NCBI GenBank assembly: GCA_023376005.1
Contig: CM042141.1
Span: 91,805,530-91,869,529 of the forward strand
Reading direction: 5' to 3'
Source: Doryteuthis pealeii
Lineage: Eukaryota; Mollusca; Cephalopoda; Myopsida; Loliginidae
Length of the DNA stretch: 64,000 bases
The position numbers were made by a program, and so were the translations under genes. Under the pieces are notes generated by a model that was not told the DNA's origin, did no database searches, and saw only the letters and a program-made list of their open reading frames with translations. Below, one piece after another: positions 43,471-53,389 of the stretch (the stretch's first letter is position 1; each line of letters begins with the position of its first letter).

Positions 43471-44110
43471 GTACATTTCCATTTTTGTGTAGGTGTTTAA
43501 GAGTTTTTTTTTTCAATATTGCAATGACAAAATCCTCTGGGTTATTTAAAAGTATAATTACTTTATATGGTATTGGTTATGGCTATCATTTTTGGTGTAA
43601 TTATATTTCTTTCAAGTAGTACATAATGACATCCATGTAGACATTTTTAAATAAGTCCTTCATATTATTTGCCTTGAAAAAAAAAAAAAAAAAAGAAAAA
43701 ACGCTGTCTAATGGGTTAATGGAGTTTTTGAAACCTTCCTATCAAGTAAGTTTCCAGTTGGAGGAGAAATATTTTAAAAAGTGTCTACCATAGTAATTCC
43801 ATTTGTTATTTTGAAAGTTTCGCCCCCGATTCTTCAATCTAGTGTCGTAGTTAATCCTAATAATCTTTTAGTCTTTTTTATTTTAGTTTTGTCTCTCTTC
43901 TTTGTATGCCATCCAATATCAATATTACACTTTAATGTCCATGTCTTGAGTACAATATTCTGTACTAGCGGGAATTTCCACGAAACAAAACCAAAATCAA
44001 GAAAAAAATATCTTCCGTTATTCACAATTTCAATATTACAAATAAAACAATCATGTAACTTTAAAAAAAAATTGATTTTAATTTTACGTTGGGTATTTAA
44101 GTGACGCAAG
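43471..44110. other. Unassigned AT-rich sequence
   Basis: Poly(A) at 43678-43700. Open frames of 107 (+) and 93 (-) codons overlap each other and have no recognisable domain. Confidence 0.4.
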
Positions 44111-44119
44111 ATCATTTGT

Positions 44120-44305
44120 AATGTTTCATTTTAAGTATTGGGTGAAATAAAATTGGACAAATAAGAAATCTGCGATTAAGCAACACCAGATAATTTGGAT
44201 TCACATTTTTGCATTTTGGATGATTTGGACGGTGTCACTTTTAACCAGAGGGTGTTGCAGGATGATAACGGACGGAAGATTTAGGAACAAGCGTATTAAT
44301 ATATA
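44120..44305 (+). repeat. Family R terminal fragment
   Basis: AAGCAACACCAGATAATTTGG, GATTTGGACGGTGTCAC, GAGGGTGTTGCAGGATG, then AGGAACAAGCGTATTAATA. Confidence 0.7.
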
Positions 44306-44729
44306 GATTGCATGGGTTTCAACTGTTTCTTTTTTGAAGAACTTTTTTGCAATTTTCTTGTTTAGTATTTTGCTAAAAGAACATGTTGTGCTAAAATGAG
44401 TCAATTGCTCATCATCTTGAAACAGTGGCTCCATCTGTTATAACGGATATAAAAAACAACAACAACAAATAAATCAACTAACTGTTCTATTAAAAGAATA
44501 ATGTTTAGTCAGAACTTTTTGGTCAAATAGATGCTGTTGTAGCAAAAAATAAATTGCATATGATTTAGAATCATTTTTTAATGAGCAAACCATTTGTTAG
44601 AATTCAAATCTAATTTTAACTGTGTTAAAAAAAAACAAGAGAAATAAAATTTTATTTTCCCCAGAAAATTCTATAGATATATTCCACTAGAAATAATAAA
44701 TCTTATATATCGACCTCACAAAAAATGTA

Positions 44730-45047
44730 CAAGGTGTGTCAAACAAAGTATCGAGATTTTTTGTACTTTTTGACACACCTTGTATTCTGAAAAAAAATAA
44801 CGTTCCATTCATTCTTCATTTCTATCATGGTAAATACAGCTTTAAACTTGGTACTTTTTTGACACGCCTTGTATTCTGAAAAAAAGTTCCATTCATTCTT
44901 CATTTCTATCTTGGTAAATACAGCTTTAAACTTGGTACTTTTTTGACACACGTTGTATTCTGAAACAAATTAATGAATGGAACTTTTTCAGAATACAAGG
45001 TGTGTCAAAAAGTACAAACAATCTCGATATATTTTTGACACACCTTG
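44730..45047. mobile_element. Mariner-type MITE, 318 bp, TA target
   Basis: Flanked by TA at 44728-44729 and 45048-45049. Termini are CAAGGTGTGTCAAA and TTTTTGACACACCTTG, extending to ATCGAGAT/ATCTCGAT. Inside, a roughly 115-bp unit (TTTGACACACCTTGTATTCTG to AAACTTGGTACTTTT) is duplicated in tandem, and its reverse begins the right end. A sister copy is at 56697-56879. Confidence 0.82.
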
Positions 45048-45104
45048 TATATTATATATCTTATATATTACCCCCAAAAGGTGTCTTTATTATGATACTA
45101 AACT

Positions 45105-45225
45105 GAATCGGTGGTGAGGCTTCAGTTCTGGAGTTTTAAGAAAATGGAAATACACTTCATTGCCATTACTCCCAGGTCCACTAAGACCCTGTTAGGGTCA
45201 ATTTTTTGAGTTGGGTCAAAGTTTG
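45105..45225 (+). mobile_element. Family C 3' fragment
   Basis: GGTGGTGAGGCTTCAGTTCTG, GCCATTACTCCCAGGTCC, GACCCTGTTAGGGTCA. Confidence 0.65.
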
Positions 45226-45719
45226 AGATAATGAAGTATTTACCTGTTTACAGTGATTGTGAAGATTCATTTTTGTACCATTGTAGCGATTATCTTCCCT
45301 TGCTTGAATGAGATTAGCAAAGGGTTATCTTTCCTTGCCGCCAGTGTTTGACACTAGAGGACGTTGCAACTTGGCTATTCAAACTCAGTCCAGGAAAACT
45401 CTCTTTCTTTCTCATCTGGGATCTCCAGACATGCACTCGTTGTGTCTCTGTCCGTTTGGACTGGGGGTTAGGGGGGGGTTGACCCCCAATTATAGGCTTA
45501 TACGTGTGCCTTTATGAGGCCCCTATTATACTATATCTCCATAGAGGTTTTTTTTGGCTCAGCAGCCTTTTCTATGTCCGTGTAACACGCGTGCCTATTT
45601 GCACTCGCATGTCTGCATGGAGAGGCATACAACGTGGCTCGTGTACAAAGTAGGTGATAACCTTTTGATGTAGGACTTTTATCTCTTCGTTTAAGTCTTG
45701 ACTTTCCAAGGACTCTTTT

Positions 45720-45805
45720 CTGAATTCAAACCTGTTAAACTCCGCTTGAGAAATTGACCTTGTATCACATCCTGCTCGTGCGGAGGGGTTGTTAAATATA
45801 TATAT
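45720..45805 (+). mobile_element. SINE family B tail fragment
   Basis: CTGAATTCAAACCTG, TTAAACTCCGCTTGAG, ACATCCTGCTCGTGCGGAGG, GGTTGTTAAAT. Confidence 0.7.
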
Positions 45806-45904
45806 AAGGTATTTTAAGGAGTATATTCCCTCCATACAATTATTTAATGCCAAAGCCATCCTTGTGGAAGAACAGTAGTGGAACTTTTTAATCCATAGCT
45901 GAGG

Positions 45905-46285
45905 GTGAAATCCTTTTGACAGATGTTCACCACCATCATCATTGTCTTCATCATCAAGGCATACTGACAGTACAGATTCCCTTGACACTCTTTCACCATC
46001 CGTCCCTATCGATCATTGCTTTTGGTAAGTCCTGTAGTTTTTGCAGGTCGGCTAACACTCATGTGTCTGTGCGTAGGAGTCAATGGAAGAAATTCACGTA
46101 TGAGTTTGTTCTTACTTCAACAGCAGTACCCAGTATGTCTTGCTCGGCTTACATGGATGTTTTGTGCGATGTGAGGTAAGTGGCCTTTCAGTTGCTGTTT
46201 TACAGGACGCTGCTTCCAGGATTTATTCAAACTAGCTCACAGCATCCTGATGTCGTTCCCATCTAGCTTTCTCTTGAGGCATTTC
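45905..46285 (-). pseudogene. LINE C-terminal fragment after the reverse transcriptase
   Basis: Minus strand encodes KRKLDGNDIRML-stop-ASLNKSWKQRPVKQQLKGHL, PHIAQNIHVSRARHTGYC, a stop, SKNKLIREFLPLTPTHRHMS, VSRPAKT, then in a shifted frame DLPKAMIDRDGW and KSVKGICTVSMP followed by a stop. The order matches the widespread LINE phrase LDGNYTRML...NKSW...P-x-K-x-QLYGHLPPI...RRARHAGHCWRSKDELISD...PTHG...GRPAKT...AM-DRDGWRERV. Two stops and at least one frameshift. It sits about 600 bp upstream of the second cyclase exon, in the antisense direction. Confidence 0.85.
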
Positions 46286-46309
46286 ATTAAATTCTTTTTT
46301 CATTTGCTC

Positions 46310-46785
46310 GGCTCCATCATGGGTTATTCAATGTCAAAACAATCCTTGTAGAAGAACAGTAGTGGCACTATTTGATGGGATGAGAAGGGTTTACACCTTT
46401 CCCAAGGGTGTTATTTACCGCGCATCCAACGTATGCGGGTGGGACACAAGGTCTTTTTAATGTAGAACCACGAGCCGAGACTCGTGGGATGGTTTGTGTA
46501 AAAAATGCGTAGATCCCATCGGCATTCCCCCTCAAGGCGGGCGCCTCAGGACACTGGGCAATAAACCCGGCCCTGCTCCTTTAAATCAAGGGGTAGGTGT
46601 TGCCTGGGGGATAGCCCCCTGGGATCTACGCCATTAATTACTTAACCAGTCCAGAGCCGAAGCCAATGAACTCCTGATCTGTGTCAGGTAAAATTTCTTA
46701 AGGGTGTTGGTCCGAAAGTAAAGGCAATAGCGCGAACCCACATACTACGATGTCACAGTCCAGCACGTTAGCCACCATACTCTGG
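46310..46785 (-). mobile_element. SINE family D copy split by a family E insertion
   Basis: D sequence runs 46310-46412 (CTTGTAGAAGAACAGTAGTGG...CCCAAGGGTGTT) and resumes 46700-46785 (AAGGGTGTTGGTCCGAAAG...GCACGTTAGCCACC). The break coincides exactly with the E element and its target duplication. Confidence 0.82.
46413..46699 (-). mobile_element. Family E element with 9-bp target duplication
   Basis: Flanked by AAGGGTGTT at 46404-46412 and 46700-46708. Read on the minus strand it runs from near TTTTACCTGACACAG to the end at CGTTGGATGCGCGGTAAAT. This defines the family E length as about 287 bp. Confidence 0.85.
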
Positions 46786-46844
46786 GAACTTTATTGATTG
46801 GAGTTTGAAATGTTTAAACGTTTTATCTATTTGTTTTATTTCAG

Positions 46845-46936
46845 CCTTAAAGATTCATACAACGGAAAGCACAAAGCGACTTTTGGATGAAATCGGCGGC
46901 TTTTCAATTGTACTTCGAGGTGAAGTGACTGTCAAG
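46845..46936 (+). CDS. Receptor-type guanylate cyclase, next catalytic-domain exon (partial)
   Basis: Continuation of the exon at 16432-16530. It begins after TTTATTTCAG with CC, which completes an Ala codon with the G left by the upstream exon. It then reads LKIHTTESTKRLLDEIGGF and SIVLRGEVTVK, ending in a full codon before GTAGTATT (phase 0 downstream intron). The joined protein ...RMESTGEALKIHTTESTK... matches the standard receptor guanylate cyclase layout, where MESNGEALKIH is followed by a helix, a Gly-Gly-Phe turn and a RG-(E/D)-V-x-x-K strand. The next family motif, GKG-x-x-x-TYWL, should open the following exon but was not found before the window ends. Reading frame and splice phases are intact, with no stop or frameshift, so the gene looks functional. 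The exon lies between SINE-D fragments and family-D tandem copies in otherwise non-coding sequence. Confidence 0.92.
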
Positions 46937-47204
46937 GTAGTATTATACATTTCGTTCTCTTACTTTTTTCACGTATATATTTCCTACGACGATAACCGTT
47001 ACACAACACGCCTTTTACTTAGAGATCACATCGGCAACATTAAGTGACCACCCCTCATTGCCATTAAGGGGAATACTGGTCATGTAAGACCAAATCTGGT
47101 CAAGACTTTTTCATTTAAGGACACAAGATAAAAGGTCAGTAAGGTTTGGTTTGGTTTAGTTGTTTAATGACATACTAATCATCATGGGCTATATAAGGCC
47201 AAAT
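46937..47204. other. Start of the next intron
   Basis: Splice donor GTAGTATT, then a tRNA-like scrap at about 46980-47010 (CTACGACGATAACCGTTAC), then a family C tail scrap at 47140-47200 (GGTTTGGTTTGGTTTAG). Confidence 0.5.
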
Positions 47205-47912
47205 AAATAATCGTAGAAGAACAGCGGTAGTACTATTTAACCCATAGATGGGGGATAAGGTGGATTCCTACCTTTTCCAATGGTATTAGTCCGAAAGTGA
47301 ATTTAATAGCGCGACTGGAGTTTGAACCCGCTTACTGCGATGTCTCAATGAACCATATTAGCCACTACACTGTGAGGACTTATCCGCCTTGTAGAATAAC
47401 AGTAGTGGTCCTATTTAACCCGTATCTAGGGGGATAAGTGGGGTCCATACTTTTCCCAATACTAATAGTCAAAAAATGAACGTAATAGCGTGACTGCAGT
47501 TCGAACCCAATTACTGCGAAGACAGCCAAGTACGTTAGCCACTACACTGCGGGGACTTACTCGCCTTGTAGAAGAACAGTAGTGGTACTATTTAACTCGT
47601 AGCTGAGGGGATAAGAGGGTTCATACCTTTCCCAAGGGTATTAGTCTGAAAGTGAACGTAATATAGCGACTGGAGTTAGAACCCGCTTACTACGATGTCG
47701 CAGTTAAGCACGTTAGCCACTACACCACGGGGACTCAACCGCCTTGTAGAAGAACAGTAGTGTTATTATTTTACCCATAGATAGGGATGTAAGGGGGTTC
47801 ATACCTTTCCCAATGGTATTAGTCTGAAAAGGAACGTAGCAGTGCAACTGGAGTACGAATCCGTTTACAATGACGTCGCAGTTCAGAATGATAACCACAA
47901 CGCCATGGGGAT
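47205..47912 (-). repeat. Four tandem SINE family D units, ~174-178 bp period
   Basis: Each unit, listed strand, runs CTTGTAGAA(G/T)AACAGTAGTGG, TATTTAACCC, CCTTTCCCAATGGTATTAGTC, AACGTAATAGCG, GACTGGAGTT, the reversed B box (GAACCCGCTTACTACGATG), and GTTAGCCACTACAC. Units start near 47211, 47388, 47562 and 47740. Each carries a reversed tRNA-like head at its right end. Confidence 0.88.
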
Positions 47913-48665
47913 TCCCTAAAAGGATCTTAAGAGAAAATAGACATTCCTCGTAATGAACATTAAACTATGTAGATGTGCCAGTGAGGGTGACTTCTGAATT
48001 GATCTGAACTGGCATACGGAACGTTTCCTTAAATAGATGATAGGCTTATCCTTACCCGCCCCCCCCCAAAAAAAACCCTGCCTAGCTTGATTCGAGTATA
48101 CGATTTCCAATGTCTTTAATGTTGGATCAAGTAAAAAACAACAAAAGCAGAAAGAATTCGAACAGCAAACATACCAACTATAATAACAAACAAAGAATGT
48201 AATGCTTATAGCGTGATGACGGGGTGGGAGTAGGAAGAGTAGGAGGTAGGAGAGTAGTACGTCCGGCTCTTAGAGTATACCATCTGGAGGTAATGACGGC
48301 ATTTGTAGTATTATTTCATATCCGGTTTTTCGTCAGTATTTCCTGAACGTTTCTTTTGACTGATCACACTAACGAATTAGACCATTTTTGCAAAGCAGAA
48401 AAAGAAAATGTATACGGTTGACCTAAAGATTATTTGATAAGAGCTTTTGACCCAAGCGGAAACATTTTCAGGTCTAGCTACTATTTCCCAACACGGAGGA
48501 GGCGGTTATATGTTACCTCGTATCAAACATGATTTTATTTTGCTTTGACATGTAGCGAACAGAATAGAACTTTCTTCGTGTTCTCCAGGTTCTTGAAATA
48601 GAAGCACATTCTTGCTTGAGATTTTATAAACATTTTATTTCAGGCCAAAAGGAATGTGGCCTATT
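47913..48665. other. Unassigned sequence
   Basis: C9 with A6 at 48059-48075. Otherwise no feature. Confidence 0.4.
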
Positions 48666-48672
48666 CAATGAA

Positions 48673-48673
48673 A

Positions 48674-48728
<55 letters not shown>
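48673..48728 (-). repeat. (ATT)n: 3' (AAT)n tail of an RLE LINE copy
   Basis: About 18 units followed by CACTCCTTTTGAGTTTTTC, the reverse of the element's 3' end GAAAAACTC...GGAGTG. The poly-Asn frame is the tail translated. Confidence 0.93.
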
Positions 48729-48729
<1 letters not shown>

Positions 48730-49600
48730 CTCCTTTTGAGTTTTTCACATCAGCGTTAGCTGATGGTCTTTCACTGGAGTCTGAGTGACAACAAGTCTCC
48801 TCAGGTCTCCAGGACTCTTCTGAGTATTCTGGTAGATTGCAGCAGTGCAGTATTCTGGATGGTCTCAATTCTTCCTCTGATTTCCAGATTTTCCAATCTT
48901 TTTCCAAGCTTTTTGGGACCGTTCCAAGTGCACCAATTACAATTGATATCACTTTCACTTTCATATTCCATAGCTTTTTCAGTTCTCTGGCAAGGTCCAG
49001 GTATTTGTCCCTTTTTTCTCTTTCCTTCAGCTTTACCTTGTGATCTGCTGGAACGTCAAAATCCACCAGTCGACAATTTTTTTTTGTTAATCAACACTAG
49101 GTCTGGTCTTCTTGCTGGGATAAGGTGATCCTTTTTATCTCAAAGTCCCAGAGAATTTTATGCATTTCGTTCTCAAGAACAGATTCTGGTTTATGCATAA
49201 ACCATTTTGATGTATGGTCAAAATTTATTTTTTTTGCATAATTCCCAGTGAGTCACCTTTCCAACCCAGTCGTGCCTAGTTTTCTACTCCCGTTGTGCTA
49301 GTTTGCTACATTCGCATAGTACATGGTTCACAGTCTAATCTGTGTCACCGCATATTCTACATTTACTATTTTGTTGGGTCTTATAAATTTTTGCTTTGAT
49401 ATAGTTTGTCCTTATGGCATTATTTTGTGCAGCAATTATTAGTGATTCAGTTTCTCTTTTGAGGTTTCCCTTTCTTAACCATGTCCAAGTCTTTTCATGT
49501 GCAACCTCTCCGATTTGTCGTTTGAAGTGTACATATAATTGTTTTTCTTCCCATTTTTGTTTTTTAGATTTAAAATTTTTTTTTTTAGAAATAAACATTA
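48729..49600 (-). pseudogene. RLE-type LINE C-terminus: CCHC knuckle plus endonuclease (Dong/R4- or R2-like)
   Basis: Best-preserved member of the family seen at 28-33 kb. Minus-strand order: KWEEKQLYVHFKRQIGEV, TWTWLRKGNLKRETESLI, AAQNNAIRTNYIKAKIYK, CRICGDTD-stop-TVNHVLCEC (C-x2-C...H-x4-C knuckle), SKLAQREYKTRHDWVGKV, ENEMHKILWDFEIK, one-base shift, ARRPDLVLINKKK, LVDFDVPADHKVKLKEREKR, DKYLDLARELKKLWNMKV, VIGALGTVPKSLEK, frameshift, RGRIET and the 3' end. PD is intact here and the second acidic residue (VDF) is present. I count one stop and at least two frameshifts, so it is a pseudogene. The reverse transcriptase is truncated away. Confidence 0.83.
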
Positions 49601-50177
49601 AAAATAGTTTGATAAAGTTACGAGTAAATATTTGCAAATAAATCAGCAAGAATATGCAATATTTGCGAAAAAGGACGTTGGGATATCTATATATGCAATA
49701 TAAAAGGTAGTTGATATGTATGTATGTATGTACGTATGTCCGGAATAAATTACGAAAATAAAACAATTAATGACAAAGAAAATATCACAAGTTCTTGCTT
49801 TTTGTGCAAAAATTTTGAAGATGTGATTTATATTCAAAGATATTCAAGCATTAAAATATGCATAGAAATAGCATTGAAATTCTACTTTCAAATGTCCAGC
49901 TATACAAATCCCAAAAGTAAACAAATTAATGCACGAGGTTTTCCATTCCCCTCTACTCAGGCGACGCTGGGTAGCCTCTTCTTGTTTAAAAATAAATGCC
50001 ACATGCATTTTTGAGTGAATAGAATCGATAAAGTAATTACCCAACCCGTTTGCTAGGATGTGACACAAGGGCGCAAGTATGAGGCATCCAGTGAGGATCG
50101 AACTCGTTATTTAGTAATAATAGGATTTGCGAAACTAGCTTGTTAACCATTACATCATGATAGAACGTCCTAAAATA
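49601..50177. other. Unassigned sequence with a tRNA-like scrap
   Basis: 50040-50165 contains reversed family I motifs (GGATGTGACACAAGGGCGC, GTGAGGATCGAACTCG, CTTGTTAACCATTACATCATG). The remainder is AT-rich, with a (GTAT)n at 49715-49740. Confidence 0.5.
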
Positions 50178-50592
50178 GAAGAGTATACTCAATATTTGTA
50201 AATAAAAAAGAGAATATGCAATGTTCGTAAATAGAAGAGGACGTGTGCAATATAGAAGGGGACGAATGTAATATTTGTAAATAGTATAGAGTATATGTAA
50301 CATTTGCAAATAGAAAAGAAGACATATGCAATATTCAGAAGTGGAAGAGAGCACAAGAAATATTCGCAAATAGAAGAATAAATCTGCATTTCTTTTGCAA
50401 AGGGAAGAGAACACTTGCCATACAGGCAAATACAAGACGGTATATTCAATATTTGCAAATAGAAAATAACACATGCAGTATTCAAAAATAGAAAAAATCA
50501 CGTATATTATTCATAAATATAAAAGAGAATATACAGTATTTCCAAATAGAAAAGAGTCTATGCAACATCTACGAATAGAGAAAGGCATATGC
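50178..50592. repeat. 29-bp satellite, block 1
   Basis: Tandem units of consensus CAATATTTGCAAATAGAA plus AAGAGCATATG, 29-31 bp, about 14 diverged copies. The minus-strand Tyr/Phe/Cys-rich frames are repeat translations. Confidence 0.93.
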
Positions 50593-50595
50593 TTG

Positions 50596-50747
50596 TAATA
50601 ACAAACGATAACACTTTGGAAAGCTTTATTCTACTTAGAATAATTCGTACACTTATTAAGAGTTTATATAGTCTAGTATTGGCGAGAGAGTTCTCCAAAA
50701 GGGAGGTAATCATAAAGTAGGGGAGCTAACTCTCAATTACTTATCAC
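50596..50747 (+). repeat. 152-bp direct duplication, copy 1
   Basis: TAATAACAAACGATAACAC to TCAATTACTTATCAC. Recurs at 51064-51215 with about 8 differences. Confidence 0.92.
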
Positions 50748-50900
50748 AGTGACAATTTACAATTTTGAATTTTTTTTATAAAACTTTAAAGATAAGGTGA
50801 GGTACTCTCGAACCGAAATTTTGTCCACACCAATGACTTAAGAGATTATCTTGTTGACCATTTCTTTACGACAATTGTTGCAGATTAATGCGGAGGCTAC

Positions 50901-50922
50901 AAAAAGACGTGAAACTGCCAAT

Positions 50923-50997
<75 letters not shown>

Positions 50998-51048
50998 AGC
51001 CAACGACGGAATACTATTTAACAAAAAGACGTGAAACTGCCAATCAAG
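50901..51048. repeat. (GA)n between 26-bp direct repeats
   Basis: AAAAAGACGTGAAACTGCC with ATCAAG occurs at 50901-50926 and 51023-51048. (GA)n fills 50925-50993, followed by GGGGGGAGCC and a short unique stretch. Confidence 0.9.
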
Positions 51049-51063
51049 TTTCGTATACAACTA

Positions 51064-51215
51064 TAATAACAAACGATAACACTTTGGAAAGCTTTATTCT
51101 ACTTAGAATAATTGGTACACTTATTAAGAGTTTATATAGTCTAGTATTCGCGAGAGAGTTCTTCAAAGGGGATGTAATCATTAAGTAGGGGAGGTAACGT
51201 TCAATTACTTATTAC
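51064..51215 (+). repeat. 152-bp direct duplication, copy 2
   Basis: Same orientation as 50596-50747. It abuts the start of satellite block 2. Confidence 0.92.
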
Positions 51216-51217
51216 AA

Positions 51218-52480
51218 TGCTATATTCACAAATAGAAAAGAGCATATACAATATTGGCAAACAGAAAAAGGCATGTGCAAAAATCGTAAATAGAAGACTA
51301 CAGATGTATTTTTCGCAAATAGAAATAAGCATCTACTATATCTGCAAATAGAAGAGAGCTTATCGAATATTTGCAAATAAAAGAGGGCAAATTCAAAAAG
51401 AAAAAGGCATATAGGATAGAAAAAGCCCATTTAATATTTGCAAATAGAAACGCGCAAATAAAACATTCCCAAATAGAAAAAAAAATGCAATATTTGTCAA
51501 TAAAAAAGCGGAAATGTAATATTCAGAAAGAGAAAAGAGCATATGCAATATTTACAAATAGAAAAGAAAACATTTAATATTTGCAGATAGAAATGCTCAA
51601 ATGCAATATTCACAAATTGAAACAAAATCGCATATGAAATATTCACAAACAGAAAAGATCATATTTAATATTTGAAAAAAAAGGGCATATGCATTATTCA
51701 CAAATAGAAAAATATATGAAATATTCTGAAATAGAAAAGAGCAAATGCAATATCCACAAACAAAAAGGAGCATATGCACTATTCTAAAATAAAAAAATAG
51801 CACATAGAAGACTCTACATGCTATCCTTGCAAATAAAAATGAGCATATGCAATATCTGCAAATAGAAGAGGATGTATACAATACTTGCAAATAGTTTGAA
51901 ACCCCCCCAGAAAAGACATGCAATATTCCTAAATAGAAATGAGCGCATGCAATAATCACAAAAGTAAAGAGCACATGCAGTATTCACAAAAAGAAAGTAC
52001 ATGCAATATTTGCAAATAGGAAATACCATATGTATTATATACAAATAGAAAAGAGTTCATGCAATATTCACAAATAGAAACGAGTATATGCAATATTCTC
52101 AAAATAAAAAGAACATATGCAATATTTGAGGATAGGAAAAAATATATGATTTATTCCCAAATAGAAAAAGAGCTTATACAATATTTGTAAATAGAAAAGA
52201 ATATATGCACTATTCAAAAATAGAAACGGCCGAACAATATTGGAAAATAAAATGCATATGCAATATTCCCGAATAGAGAAAAACCATTTGCAATATTCAC
52301 AAATAGAAAAGGGCATATGCAATATTCACAAACAGAAAAAAAACCCCAAAAACAAATGCGATATTCACAAATAGAAAAAAAAAACATATGTGATATTCAC
52401 AAATAGAAAAGAACATGTGCAATATTCACAAATACACAAAGAATATCTAATATTTGCTAATAGAAAAGCGCATATGCATT

Positions 52481-52552
<72 letters not shown>

Positions 52553-52740
52553 AGCATATGCAATATTCGCTAATAGAAGATTCCATTGTCAATATTTGTG
52601 AATAGAAAAGAGCAAATGCAATATTCACAAATAAAAAATAGCATATGCAATATTCTCAGATACAGGAGGTCATATTAAATATTCGCAAATAGAAAAGAGC
52701 ATATGAAATATTCACATATAGAGAAGAGCATCATTCACAC
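51218..52740. repeat. 29-bp satellite, block 2
   Basis: About 50 units of CAATATTCACAAATAGAA plus AAGAGCATATG, interrupted by (CA)n at 52484-52546. Units vary in ATTCAC versus ATTTGC. The right half is more homogeneous, suggesting local homogenisation. Confidence 0.95.
52484..52546. repeat. (CA)n microsatellite within the satellite
   Basis: About 31 CA units grown out of the ATTCACA part of a satellite unit. Confidence 0.95.
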
Positions 52741-52874
52741 GTCTAAATAATTCTATTTTTCCCCATTTCTACACTCTTTCAATTTTCGCACATACATGGC
52801 ACGTCACCCACCGCTGACGCCATACACTGACCTCGTCACTCTCATTAAGATGTGTGAAATATTTCCAATTTGGT

Positions 52875-52985
52875 AATGAAATATGCAATATTTACAAATA
52901 AAACCGGATAGGCAATAATTTCAAATAGAAGAGAGAGCATATGCAATATTCCTAAATAGAAGAGAGAGCATATACATTATTTGCT
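52875..52985. repeat. 29-bp satellite, block 3
   Basis: Three to four units separated from block 2 by about 130 bp of unrelated sequence. Confidence 0.85.
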
Positions 52986-53388
52986 AGCCATTACATCATG
53001 ACAGATTGCTAGAGTAATCTTTAATGACACTTCTAAGATTTCACTATAATTGTAGAAAAGATGGAGCTAATCTTTGCACTGTGGCCCATTTAGAGGCTTA
53101 ATAATGCCTTTCAAACCGGTGCCATAACCCAGCTTTTTTTTAATCCAGGGAAAAATCCAGAACTGTAAACACTAGTTACACCGAGGCAAGCATATTCCCT
53201 TTTCCATTCAAAAGATTGGCGTAACATAATCTTCCTCTTCTCATTACCTGATTTGGGTATTATGCTCTACTTAGCTAATAGACAAACAATATAGTTTTAT
53301 TTAGATCAAAGAGATTACAGTGTACACAACATGACCTGTTTATTTCTTTATTAATATCATAAATGAATGTCCCATGAAAGTTGTTGGC
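52986..53388. other. Unassigned sequence
   Basis: No element or gene is recognised. Confidence 0.4.
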
Positions 53389-53389
53389 T

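Larger units (their letters stand above)
16531..46844 (+). other. 30.3-kb phase-1 intron of the guanylate cyclase gene
   Basis: Defined by the GTAAGA donor after 16530 and the polypyrimidine-TTTCAG acceptor before 46845. The two exons encode adjacent residues of the cyclase domain, so no exon is expected in between and all elements listed in this interval are intronic. The acceptor is preceded by a T-rich tract (46821-46842). Retroelement remnants occur on both strands. Confidence 0.88.

Noticed and set aside
48640..48670. Next cyclase exon after TTTTATTTCAG
   Set aside because: A good acceptor, but the following codons do not encode the expected GKG-x-x-x-TYW motif in phase 0 and run into (ATT)n.
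48665..48760. Poly-asparagine protein end
   Set aside because: It is the (AAT)n tail of a LINE copy read on the minus strand.
50178..52740. CRISPR-like array (29-bp repeat unit)
   Set aside because: Units are contiguous with no unique spacers and diverge gradually, in a eukaryotic intron. It is a satellite.
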